Origin: Inonotus obliquus
Lineage: Eukaryota; Basidiomycota; Agaricomycetes; Hymenochaetales; Hymenochaetaceae
DNA length: 64,000 nucleotides
NCBI GenBank assembly: GCA_032164295.1
Contig: JAJHTX010000009.1
Location: 1,426,001-1,490,000, forward strand
Direction of reading: 5' to 3'
The notes below the pieces were generated by a model. That model was not told where the DNA came from and searched no databases. It saw only the letters and a program-made list of their open reading frames with translations. This document shows, piece by piece, positions 1 to 10,064 of this stretch (position 1 is the stretch's first letter; each line of letters begins with the position of its first letter). The position numbers and the translations under genes were made by a program.

Positions 1-1091
1 CTGTCGCCATCGCCTCGTCTCCGTCTTCTTCGTGCTGGAGTGCCCCACCAGACAATCCGTGTGGGAGAAGGAGGGACCAGAATCCCTGCGCGTCATCAAT
101 TGCTAAATGTATGGTTGTAAGCTTAATTCGCCAGATAACTATTGGATAAGATATCCACCGAGACTCCGCTGGCCCTCCGCACGTGCGAAGTCAAACGTGT
201 AATTGTACACTTGCTGGAAATACTGCGCATCGGACGCTAATCTCTGTGAGAGCGTTGGAAGAGCCTTCCGCATCCCATCAATTGTGTCTTGGCTGAGATG
301 AGTTCAGATATAGTTAGTCCACATTCTGGTGAACGATCGTCAAAGTATAGCGCACCCGAGATTACGCCATCCATCAACCCAATTTCTTCGAGTCCATCTG
401 CCCATTGACGGCGCCTTCAGTTCAAATGCAATCGCTAAAAGTACGACGTCCTCCGGGTTTACACTCAGATCCTCACACCACTTAATCGTGCCGTCAATCA
501 GAATATCCTCGTTATCTGGGTCTAAAACATTGCGCAACTTAGACAATGTTCATGCTGTGGCTTACATCGCACAATACATACCTTTGTATTTGTCAAAGAG
601 AGCGTTGAGTCGCGTAGATCGTTCGGTCTCTGAACGTTTCGACCCCCCGCTTCCACCAAACTGGTATGGATCGTTATAGTAGCTGTCAATCGCGGCATCG
701 AGGTTCACGTATTGTTGTAAGAATTTACGCGCATCCTTCGTTCTGCCATGGAGCAAGGATTTCAATCGGGAGCAGATGCCGAATATGTCCAGACGCCACA
801 TGAAACAACCGTCGAGTTCGATAAAGCGGAGAGTCGAAATTTGCCAAGTAAGATCGTTTATAAATCAACGGTTCTATGCGAATACCATGATTATGGACTC
901 ACGAAGCACCTGTTACGCCACAGAACTGAACAATGTTTGCCTCAAGTTGTCTATCCGCTGCATTCTTGGCTCTTGACGATTTGGACTACAAGCGCATTCG
1001 ACGGGGGCGATTGTCAGTATATTCCATCCAAGTGAACATCGAATCAAGGATTCTCGAGGTGAATTTCTTCTCGAATTGAGATACTTACCAT
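1..1091 (-). CDS. DCN1: DCN1-like cullin neddylation protein (5' part, C-terminus cut by window edge)
   Basis: DCN1 proteins act as E3-like scaffolds that promote transfer of NEDD8 to cullins. Coding exons on the minus strand rebuild as 1089-1091 (ATG only), 903-985, 582-742, 356-521, 159-292 and 1-102, all phase-compatible with GT-AG introns. The N-terminus is UBA-like (NIVQFCGVTGAS joined to TKDARKFLQQY, then a DSYYNDP stretch). The potentiating-neddylation domain follows: DNEDILIDGTIKWCEDL, then VLLAIAFELKAPSMGRW with a helix reading NWVDGW, then FQQVYNYTFDFAR and GFWSLLLPHGL. These blocks match the DCN1 family order. The end of the domain lies beyond base 1. The ATG-only first exon is supported by a consensus gtaagt donor directly after the ATG and a tag acceptor at 986-988. 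Family assignment is firm; the first exon is inference. Confidence 0.85.
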
Positions 1092-1783
1092 TCCACTCCG
1101 ATCTTGCCTTGATATTGCTCTCTCCTTATTGCTGGTTCTGAGACAAACGAGATATTTGAAGCGAAAGCAGATGTGAATGATAGCGCAAGCGAGAATTGAA
1201 GCTGATATGAGAGAAAATGAGTCGCTTGGGAAAGAGATGGGAGCCAGAGTCACGGAAGCGCGCAGGAAGGGAAGTTGGAGTGGCTTAGGGTAAGGAGGTA
1301 GTCCGAAATCAAAACGGGCGATCGACACAATCAATTCCGTTTATGTGGCATCATCAAAATTTCTCACGATACACATCCCGGTTGGTTTCACGAGCTCTTT
1401 TGCGAAACTTCAGTCATGGCCTCGCATACACTCGTATAAGTAATACACCAAGACTCCAATTTACATCACCAGAAAATCGACATACAGCTGGGTACATTAA
1501 GTCTTCGGCACCCCCGTTTTAGGAAGGTAGATTTGCATGCTTTATATGGTAGCATAAGGTAAACCCCAGCAAACTGGTCATATCGGCAAAGACTTGGGAT
1601 CGACTCGGTTGCTTACAGTCGGACACACCACACAGTGAAGATGACTGGACAAAAGTGAATAACTAATTTCCTACTATTCACAACGGATCATTGGTCTAGA
1701 TGAGGAGCGAACCCCAAGCCGGGAAAATTTGAACATGCACGAAGGAAGTCGACATGACCCGTAGTATTGTTCCAGTAGTGAAA
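1092..1783. other. Intergenic: DCN1 upstream region and 3' flank of F-box copy A
   Basis: I see no gene here. The part near 1100-1340 should carry the DCN1 promoter and 5' UTR. Bases about 1640-1783 resemble 14110-14250 downstream of copy F: both carry an 'aactaattt' tract and, nearer the gene, the run tgaacatgcacgaaggaagt followed by catgacccg. The duplication unit of the array therefore includes 3' flanking DNA. Confidence 0.6.
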
Positions 1784-3370
1784 TCAAAGCTCTGGCACGT
1801 TTCGGCAGATAAGTCTGATGTTATGTCCTTCGCAGAGGTCCAAAATATCCCTGGGTACGTCCGTCACCGGAACACCTTCAATGGTAGGAGTCCAGCCATC
1901 ATACCACGTGTCAGCTAGAGAGCGCACTCCAATGAGACCAAAGCTCGGAAGGCGGGTCAAGCGAGGTAAAATCTCTTTCATTATTGGAATGAAGTCCGAC
2001 GAGTATCGCGGTGGCCAAAACAACTGACGGAGGCGCACGTCTTCCATGTGGAACGTGATGTTCTCCAAGTTCTTTGGAAATACGGCTCTGCCGAGGTGCC
2101 AAAAATTATTACCGACGAAGATGTCAAGGTCGACGAGCCGGTCGTAACCCTCCAAGGTAACGCAAGGGTACCATATGTGGCGTGGTATATATATTCGCAA
2201 CTCCCGCAAGTCGGGAAGAGGGCGTTCGATGAGCAGCAGCTGCTCAATGGAGATCGATAGACTTCGTAAATTAAATCCATGCCTTGGCGTGACGAACCAA
2301 TTGAGGTCTTGCCTATCTAAATCATCACAGAGATTGAGTGCCATCAGATTCGGACAAGGGTGGCTCTTCCAGTCGACTTCCTCATAATCCTCTTCTCCCG
2401 CCCAATTAGACAAAGAGAGGCTCTTGAGAGACTGCATGCGCGGGAGCATTGCAATTAGGGTACCCATCTCGCGGCAGGTCACCGGACTCCCAGAAAGCGA
2501 TACTTCCCCTGTATGTTCTCCCCACTCGTCCTCATAATCGTAAGAGGCATAATCGCAGCGCGGAACGAAATGGCTCAGTCGCAGGGTCTCGAGACTCGGC
2601 AGGAGATTTGATGCGAGTTTGAGACAGGTGTCCACACGTAAGGAAGGTATAGGTCCCTTGTTCCAGGCAAAATCATGGGTCAACCGGACAAGGGATGTGT
2701 TGAATGCCAAGGAGTGTACATTCGGAGTGCGGTTTAGAAGGGCCGAGAGAAGATCAATGTCACTATCCGTGACTCCTATGGGACCTCGATTGACCGTCTA
2801 GAATATGACCAACTCCGTAACCCATGGCCCGCACAGAGGGCTCAGAAGGAAATTATTGATTTGGTGGATTGGAACAATGGCCCTACGACGGAGCCCTTTG
2901 CGAACAATTGGCGTCCAAGATGGATGCACGAGGCTCATCGAATGGAAATCTGAGACATCATCGACATAGGCAGGTCGCCAGCGCTGTCCTATGGATGCTA
3001 CGCCCAGCGGCTTCCTATTCCCCACCATCTTGTCAATGACTAGGCCCATAATATCTGTTGGGAAGACCGACGGCCGCGAGACTTCCCGCTCCGTCGAAGG
3101 AGATATGAGTTGGCTTCTCATGTTCGTTGGCGATAACTTCTCTCGACGGTACGTAGAGATATAATGAAAGATATCCTGGACACCTTTGAAAGTGATATCC
3201 TCTAGTTTGAACAGTGGATCCAGGAGGACGTCCAACACCTTGACGAGCATGTGGACGGGAAATTCGTCAACGTTATCGAGATATAGACGTGCTAGTTTCG
3301 AGTCGGAGTATGTTTCGTAAACGATATCATTGCGGAGGTGGTTCCAAACAGCTTGTGGGTCGCTGAACAT
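1784..3370 (-). pseudogene. F-box/LRR paralog copy A, broken by one nonsense codon
   Basis: The frame runs from ATG at 3370 to a stop at 1784, about 528 codons, with one internal in-frame stop at 2798-2800. Copies B, C and F read ...CGPWVTE, then an Ile-Tyr-Trp triplet, at this point; copy A has Phe then TAG in place of Tyr-Trp. The frame is unchanged on both sides, so the lesion is a substitution, not a frameshift. Layout follows the other copies: a conserved N-terminal block (about residues 1-70), a degenerate F-box (FPTDIMGLVIDKM through SLVHPSW, about 115-165), then weak leucine-rich repeats. The N-terminal and middle parts resemble copy C, and the C-terminal third resembles copy B. It could still yield a 190-aa protein with the N-terminal block and F-box but no LRRs. 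Confidence 0.8.
2798..2800 (-). other. Premature stop (TAG) in copy A
   Basis: The codon aligns with TGG (Trp) in copies B, C and F. A single G-to-A change turns TGG into TAG. The preceding codon also differs, TTC here against TAT. Reading continues in the same frame after it to 1784. Confidence 0.85.
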
Positions 3371-4449
3371 CTTGCAAGCTTGTGGAGTTGGAGGTGAGTA
3401 AACCTGCGAGAGTAGCTAGCGCAAGTGTAGGTCACATTTCCTCCAGTACCGACCGGAATTGACTCGATTGTGTTTACGCCCCAACAGAACAAAGTTCTTG
3501 AGCAGCCCTTGCGGTTAAGCCGTATGACTTCGAACAATCGAGCCCGCCGGTTGGTTAGACTACGAGAGATTGAGAGAGTACAGCAAGATGTGTTTCATGA
3601 ATAAGAGTTGTTGGGCTGTGATGACCACGTGCTGGTGACTGAAGCCGACCCGGGTCCGGCCCGATGCCGAGGGTTTTCCCTTTTTTGCTTCCGTTGCTTG
3701 CTGTGGATTGAGGCGGACGAAATACATAGAAAAACCTTGTCATGACAACGATGCCTTTCAGAGCGGGAGATGAAAGATTTCACCTCGGGTCAACATCGAG
3801 CTTTCCAGACTCTGATAACTTGATTTACGGGCTTCAAAAAGGATACAGGAGCATGGAGACAAGTCGCTTACATATCGCGAGCTCTATTCGTGCTCATAAC
3901 AAAGCTCAATGAGAAGCCCTTCTTTATTTTAGAGATGTCTTTGCTTGTCCTGTCTGGCGAATAAGTATCTTGGATTTGTTGGTAGCGTGGCTGTATAATA
4001 TATATTGCATCCGCCAGGATCGAAGGCTCGAAGGCGAGGCGGTTTTGCGTCTCAATTTCGAGAGTACTGCTAGCAATAAAATAAACTCATCCCTCAGATG
4101 AAAGTATCCACATCAGTGACGTAGAATACAATTTTACATAGATCGAGTTGCGTGTTCTCAATACCCCCAGAGACGCCGTGGGATAAACTCGTTCAGCTAG
4201 AGATTCATTGGAAAGATTACAACTACAGGTATGAAGAGTTCTTATCCTTGGTCACAAAGCCAAATCGATACATTCTCTATTTTATGATATACGGGCGCAG
4301 AAGGACGCAGGTGAAAATTTTCTAAAATGAAATGAGAAGGAGATATTTGAATGAAGGAGACCAATCAGTGTTTTGTTGTCTATCACGGATAAATCATCTC
4401 TCAATCACAAACCATGGACGACGCCACAAGCACGACTTTGAACGTTGCG
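3371..4449. other. Intergenic between F-box copies A and B, with duplicated flanks
   Basis: No gene is seen. The 3371-3500 part resembles the sequence upstream of copies B (6028-6150) and F (22276-22400): a cttgcaag-type start, a cacatttcct tract, a gaccgg motif and a 'tgtttacgcc' end. The 4270-4430 part resembles 6980-7120 below copy C: both end in an accatggacga motif. So each duplicated unit carries its upstream region and part of its downstream region. Confidence 0.55.
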
Positions 4450-6027
4450 TCAAGACTCTGAGACGTTCCGACAGATAAACCTGACGTCGTGTTCTTCGCA
4501 GAGGTCCAGAAGATCCTTGGGTATGTCCGTCACCGGAACACCTTCAATGCTAGGATTCGGCCCAGCCCGCCACGAGTCAAATACAGAGCGTACTCCTATG
4601 AGGCCGAGGGTCCGGAGGCGGGTCAGACAAGGTAGACTCTTTTTCATTATTGGAATGAAGTGCGACGAGTATTGCGGTGGCCGAGACAACAACCGGTCCG
4701 GGTCGTTCATGCGGAATGTGATGTTCTCCAAGTTCTTGGGAAATACGACACTCTTGAGTTCCCCGAAACTATAGACGAAGATGTCAAGGTCGACGAGTCG
4801 GTCGTATCCTTCCAAAATAACAGAACGGTCCAATAAGTTGCATCGCATGTATATTCGCAACTTCCGCAAGTCGGGAAGAGGGCGTTCGATGCGGCGCAGC
4901 TGCTCAATGGAGATCGATAGACTTCGTAGACTGAACTCATGCCTTGGCGTGACGAACCAATTGAGGCCTCGCCTATCTAAATCATCATAGAGTTCGAGTG
5001 CCATCAGATTCGGACAAGGGTGGCTTTTCCAGTCGACCTCTCCACTACCTTCCTCCCAGCGATATAAAGAGAGGCTCTTGAGAGACTGCATGCGCGGGAG
5101 CAGTGAAACTAGGGTACCCACCTCGCGGCAGGCCTCCAGACTCTTGGAAACGCGTACTTTCCCTGTACGTTCTTCACCATGGGAATCCCAATAAGTGTAA
5201 GAGGCGTAATCGGGATCCGGAACGAAATGGGTCAGCTGCAAGTTCTCGAGACCCGGCAAGAGATCTGACACGAGCTCGAGGCAAGAATCCACATGCAAGG
5301 AAGGCGTAGGTCCCTTGTTCCAGGAAAAATCACAGGTCAAATAGACGAGGGATGTGTTGAATGCCAAGGAGTGTACATTCGGAGTGCGTTTCAGAAGGGC
5401 CAAGAGAAGTTCAATGTCGCTATCCGTGACTCCTATGGGACCTCGGTTGACTGTCCAATATATGACCAACTCCGTAACCCATGGCCCGCACAGAGGGCTC
5501 AGAAGGAATCTATCAAGCTGGTGGATTGGAACAATGGCCCTACGACGGAGTCCTCTGCGAACAATAGGCGTCCAAGATGGATGCACGAGGCTCATCGCAT
5601 GGAAATCTGAGACATCATCGACATAATCACGTCTCCAGTCCTCTTCCGTGGATAAAGAACCCAGCGGTTTCCTATTCTCCACCATAGTATCGACGATGAG
5701 ACCTACGATATCTGTTGGGAAGACCGACGGCCGCGAGACTGCCCGCTCCGTCGAAGGAGATACGAGTTGGCTTCTCAGATTCGATGGCGATAACTTCTCT
5801 TCACGGTACGTAGAGATATATTGAAAGATATCCTGGACACCTTTGAAAGTGATATCCTCCAATTTGAACAGTGGATCCAGGAGGACATCGAACAACCTGA
5901 CGAGCATGTGGACGGGAAATTCGTCAATGTTGTCGAGATATAGACCTGCAAGTTTCGAGTCGGAGTATGTTTCGTAAACGGTATCATTGCGAAGATGGTT
6001 CCAAACAGCTTGTGGGTCGCTGAACAT
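4450..6027 (-). CDS. F-box/LRR-like protein, paralog copy B (525 aa)
   Basis: A single uninterrupted frame of 525 codons from ATG at 6027. Residues about 1-70 are the conserved N-terminal block (MFSDPQAVWNHLRND, then SDSKLAGLYLDNIDEFPVHM). A variant F-box follows at about 115-165 (PTDIVGLIVDTMV, then SLVHPSWTPIVRRGLRRRAI). The rest is leucine-rich, with regular stretches such as LLPGLENLQLTHF and LLPRMQSLKSLSL, as in F-box proteins where the LRR surface binds substrate. The expected role is substrate receptor of an SCF ubiquitin ligase; that is inferred from the family type. It ends ICRNVSES without the acidic tail of copies C and F. The F-box is weak, so the SKP1-binding role is unproven. 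Confidence 0.8.
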   Translation of the reverse strand: MFSDPQAVWNHLRNDTVYETYSDSKLAGLYLDNIDEFPVHMLVRLFDVLLDPLFKLEDITFKGVQDIFQYISTYREEKLSPSNLRSQLVSPSTERAVSRPSVFPTDIVGLIVDTMVENRKPLGSLSTEEDWRRDYVDDVSDFHAMSLVHPSWTPIVRRGLRRRAIVPIHQLDRFLLSPLCGPWVTELVIYWTVNRGPIGVTDSDIELLLALLKRTPNVHSLAFNTSLVYLTCDFSWNKGPTPSLHVDSCLELVSDLLPGLENLQLTHFVPDPDYASYTYWDSHGEERTGKVRVSKSLEACREVGTLVSLLPRMQSLKSLSLYRWEEGSGEVDWKSHPCPNLMALELYDDLDRRGLNWFVTPRHEFSLRSLSISIEQLRRIERPLPDLRKLRIYMRCNLLDRSVILEGYDRLVDLDIFVYSFGELKSVVFPKNLENITFRMNDPDRLLSRPPQYSSHFIPIMKKSLPCLTRLRTLGLIGVRSVFDSWRAGPNPSIEGVPVTDIPKDLLDLCEEHDVRFICRNVSES

Positions 6028-7169
6028 CTTGCAAGCTTGTGGATGTGGAGGTGAGTGAACCTGCGGTAGTAGTCAGCGCAAGTAGTTCACATTTCCTCCG
6101 GTACCGACCGGTAATGACTCGATGGAGTTTGTATGTGTTTACGCCTCAGGATAACAAAGTTCTTGAGCAGCCCCTGCGGTTATTTGCCTTCTGTCTGCAA
6201 ACAATCCAGTCCCGCCGCGAGAGATTGAGAATAGAACGTTCAAAGGACGTGAGTGGCTGTGATGACCACGTGCTGTACAGATGCCGACCATACCGAGAGC
6301 CACGTGCCGAGTAAGCCACCTTCGCATTTGGTGAAATAGACTAAAGTCCTGCACACAGCTGTAATAAACAAGGACAAGTACTAATATGATGTGAATGGAA
6401 TTTATATGTCATGGCGCCAGGTTGAAGGATTTCACCCGAGGGCCGACATCGTCGTTGAGTGTACTCCAAGATCTGACACTCGAAGTCTCGAGCACAATAT
6501 TCAAAAGGGACTCAGAATGTCGAAGAAAGTCCAGAAAAAGTGAGTTGCTTCCGAATAACGAGCTCTTCCTATCTAGGTGCACAGACATGTCCCATGTTCA
6601 GTTTGAAGGGACATACGGACTGTTTCCGAGGGGATCGCAGTATACAACCTCCATGAGTCCAGTTCATTATCGTGCTCGAAATCAGTCTTCATTCTCATGC
6701 AGAATAAGATTTTATTGGAGAAGTCTGCAAGGACATTATGTAGATCTCAGAATCTCAAGCATGACGGTTTTATCTCTCTAAGATGTTGAGAGTATGACTC
6801 AATCCACGGGGTAGATTTAGGTATAACTGAAGCAGTTCAAGAAGGGTTTTTCCAGTGTCCTTCTATCCACATTCAGAATCGCGATCGAAATTCAGTTTCA
6901 CAAGCTTCTCCGCACGTCTACATTATCTCTTCCTCAATGCGGCTATCTATTCGATATCAATCAATGCGATTCTCTATTCTATGGTTTACAGTCATAGATG
7001 GAGGCAGTTGAACAAAATGGACAGGAGAAAATTGAAGAAAAGAGTCTACTCAGCGCATTGTTGCCTATCGTGGTTGCTGGCTTAAATTATCTATATTTAC
7101 AAGCCATGGACGATGCCGCGTGCACATATATTAAACAAAGCGGGTCGGCAGGATCTGAAGTACTCCTCT
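6028..7169. other. Intergenic between F-box copies B and C
   Basis: Bases 6028-6150 are homologous to the 5' flanks of copies A and F. A 128-codon frame at 6395-6781 on the plus strand matches no family I know and is probably chance. Bases 6980-7120 match the region 3' of copy B. I see no other gene. Confidence 0.5.
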
Positions 7170-8855
7170 TTATTGATAATGATCATACCCATCCTCATCC
7201 TCCGACTCATCCTCATCCTCTAATTCATCCTTTGAGACGTTTCGACAGATGAGCCTGACGTTATGTTCTTCGCAGAGGTCCAGAAGTTCCCTGGGTATGT
7301 CCGTCACCGGAATACCTCCAATGGTAGCATTCCGCCCAGCCATCCATGTGCGGGATACAGAGCGTACTACTATGAGGCCGAGGCTCCGGAGGCGGGTCAG
7401 TTGAGGTAAATTCTCTTTCATTATTGGAATCAAGTCCGACGAGGATCGCCACGATGGTTCGGAATAAGCGGGGATTGGTTGAGATAATACCTGACGGAGA
7501 TCCACGTAACTCATGTGGAACGTGATGTTCTCCATATTCTTGGGGAATACGGCTCTCTTGAGGTCCAAATTACTGTCAACGAAGAGTTCAAGGTCGACGA
7601 GTTGGTCGCATCCCTCGAAAATTTTCGAGAAATCCACTGCAGAATTGCACTTAGTATATAATCGCAACTCCTGCAGGCTCGGGAGAGGGTATTGAACGCG
7701 CCTCAGCTGTTGAAGGGTGATCGATAGACTTCGTAAATTGAATTCATGTCTTGGCGTGACGAGCCAATTAAGGCCTTGCCGACCTAGCTGCAATTCGTAG
7801 GATTTGGATTCGTAAAGATCGAGCGTCATCAGATTCGGATAAGGGTGTACATTCAAATCGACTTCCGCATTATCATGTGTTTGCGCCCAGTTGAACAAAG
7901 AGAGGCTCTTGAGAGACTGCATGCGCGGGAGCATTTCAATTAGGGTACCCATCTCGCGGCAGGCCTCCAGACTCTCGGAAACGCGTACTTTCCCTATACG
8001 TCCTCCATATTCATCGTCATAATCGTAAGAGGTATAATCGCGGCGCGGAACGAAATGGATCAGTCGCAGGCTCTCGAGACTCGGCAGGAGATTTGATACG
8101 AGTTTGAGACAGGTGTCCACACGTAAGGAAGGTATAGGTCCCTTGTTCCAGGCAAAATCATGGGTCAACCGGACAAGGGATGTGTTGAATGCCAAGGAGT
8201 GTACATTCGGAGTGAGTTTCAGAAGGGCTGAGAGAAGATCAATGTCACTATCCGTGACTCCTATGGGGCCGCGATTGACCGTCCAATATATGACCAACTC
8301 CGTAACCCATGGCCCGCACAGAGGGCTCAGAAGGAAATTATTGATTTGGTGGATTGGAACAATGGCCCTACGACGGAGTCCTCTGCGAACAATTGGCGTC
8401 CAAGATGGATGCACGAGGCTCATCGAATGGAAATCTGAGACATCATCGACATAGGCAGGTCGCCAGCGCTGTCCTCTGGATGCTACGCCCAGCGATTTCC
8501 TATTCTCCACCATCTTGTCGACGATGAGGCCCATAATATCTGTTGGGAAGACCGACGGCCGCGAGACTGCCGGCTCCGTCGAAGGAGATACGAATTGGCT
8601 TCTCATGTTCGATGGCGATAACTTCTCTTCACGGTACGTAGAGATATAATGAAAGATATCCTGGACACCTTTGAAAGTGATATCCTCCAATTTGAACAGT
8701 GGATCCAGGAGGACGTCCAACACCTTGACGAGCATGTGGACGGGAAATTCGTCAATGTTGTCGAGATATAGACCTGCTAGTTTCGAGTCGGAGTATGTTT
8801 CGTAAACGATATCATTGCGGAGGTGGTTCCAAACAGCTTGTGGGTCGCCGAACAT
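7170..8855 (-). CDS. F-box/LRR-like protein, paralog copy C (561 aa, acidic tail)
   Basis: An intact 561-codon frame from ATG at 8855. It has the conserved N-terminal block, the F-box-like segment (PTDIMGLIVDKMV, then SLVHPSW) and leucine-rich repeats (LLPSLESLRL, LPSLQELRLY, LPQLTRLRSLGL). It differs from copies A and B by short indels in the LRR region and by an acidic C-terminal tail of about 20 residues (DELEDEDESEDEDGYDHYQ). The tail is encoded by an imperfect repeat of tcatcctc-type units at 7185-7225, probably a simple-sequence expansion. Its 5' half is nearly identical to copy A at the DNA level, which implies recent duplication or gene conversion. An SCF substrate-receptor role is inferred. 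Confidence 0.8.
   Translation of the reverse strand: MFGDPQAVWNHLRNDIVYETYSDSKLAGLYLDNIDEFPVHMLVKVLDVLLDPLFKLEDITFKGVQDIFHYISTYREEKLSPSNMRSQFVSPSTEPAVSRPSVFPTDIMGLIVDKMVENRKSLGVASRGQRWRPAYVDDVSDFHSMSLVHPSWTPIVRRGLRRRAIVPIHQINNFLLSPLCGPWVTELVIYWTVNRGPIGVTDSDIDLLSALLKLTPNVHSLAFNTSLVRLTHDFAWNKGPIPSLRVDTCLKLVSNLLPSLESLRLIHFVPRRDYTSYDYDDEYGGRIGKVRVSESLEACREMGTLIEMLPRMQSLKSLSLFNWAQTHDNAEVDLNVHPYPNLMTLDLYESKSYELQLGRQGLNWLVTPRHEFNLRSLSITLQQLRRVQYPLPSLQELRLYTKCNSAVDFSKIFEGCDQLVDLELFVDSNLDLKRAVFPKNMENITFHMSYVDLRQVLSQPIPAYSEPSWRSSSDLIPIMKENLPQLTRLRSLGLIVVRSVSRTWMAGRNATIGGIPVTDIPRELLDLCEEHNVRLICRNVSKDELEDEDESEDEDGYDHYQ
7185..7230. repeat. Imperfect tcatcctc repeat encoding the acidic tail of copy C
   Basis: Short units of the form catcctc, with single-base variants, occur several times in about 45 bp. 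On the minus strand they read GAG/GAT codons and give the Glu/Asp tail. A related tail is encoded at 14254-14305 in copy F. Confidence 0.7.
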
Positions 8856-10064
8856 CTTGTAATCTCGCAGAGGTGAAGGGGTGACTTGTCAACGAAAGTA
8901 GTTGTATGAAAATTCTAAGCGCTGAAAAACGCGGTGTGACTCTGATTGTCACGCTCATCACATCGCGTCTGATCGACGATCAACTAAGTTGCCGCTTTTA
9001 CAACCTTTTTCTCCTCAGTGGTATCCGAAGTAACTCTTACTGGTCAAAAGGTAAACTAAAATTCTAGTTTCTCGAGAAGCTTCTTGAATTGATGAATTTG
9101 TTGTCCCATCATAGAGTTTTTATCTGTTGATTGTCTCCGTTCCCTCAAAGCCCAGCTGCCAGCTGGTCTCTCTCTGACAAGGAAACTCCACCTGTCGGTA
9201 GGTGATCTGGGTCTATCAACAACCTAACTACGTCCATGAGCTTAACCTTGCATCGATGCATTCGTAGAACGGGGTATGCCCATAAGATAGACGTAATCTA
9301 GCTGAATATTTCTCAGAAACTATTCCTGATCTAGCCGGTGGCAGTCATTTCGGGAATCACGTCTACAAATTTCTGTGTGCGAGTACTTTAACATATATTC
9401 TTCGGGCTGTTCCACGATCATGGGCTGCGCGTCATTTGCGGCAATAATTGAGGAACCACTACAGAGATAATAGGATGCCATTGATGAGATGATTGATGAA
9501 TTTCTTAGGTTCAGCCCTGCATTGTCTGGGAAAGAGGCAGTATGTCCATGATCACAAGTGGTCAACCGCGGTGAGGAACCATGTCGTTCATAATCAGGGA
9601 ACCCAGAAGTGAATGGATAGCTGGAGAAACTGAGGAGGGGGAAGGAAGCGGCGATTTTGAATTTGACGATGAATGCGGGTGTTCACATATACAACAGGCT
9701 CCTGATGATGAGACAGCATTTTGCTCGCTTGCTAATGGCTACAGATGACCCAGTTTTGCTGGATGGACACGAGATGGTATGAAGATTCATCCTCATTTTG
9801 AGGTGATAAACTTTGTTGCAATCTGAGGTTTCACGAGCCGTTCTGTGTATTGTACGGGTCATCTTCTATATAGTGATACCTATAACAGGGTTGAGTGCAT
9901 CACAGTATAGCCATTTACTCATTTTCACGAGCAAAACAGATACAGCTCTGTGTGGGATCCTATACGGAGAAATATGGAGGTGAGATGGAAGTGATTAAAC
10001 AAGCACAGGGAAGCAAAAATGCTGGAATAATGAAACTTCTTGCCGTTCGTCACAAGTAACCATC
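8856..10064. other. Intergenic between copy C and the copy D remnant
   Basis: No gene is recognised. The 5' flank of copy C (8856 onward) diverges from the flanks of copies A, B and F soon after the start codon, unlike its coding region. The short frame at 9320-9565 on the minus strand has no recognisable features. Confidence 0.5.
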
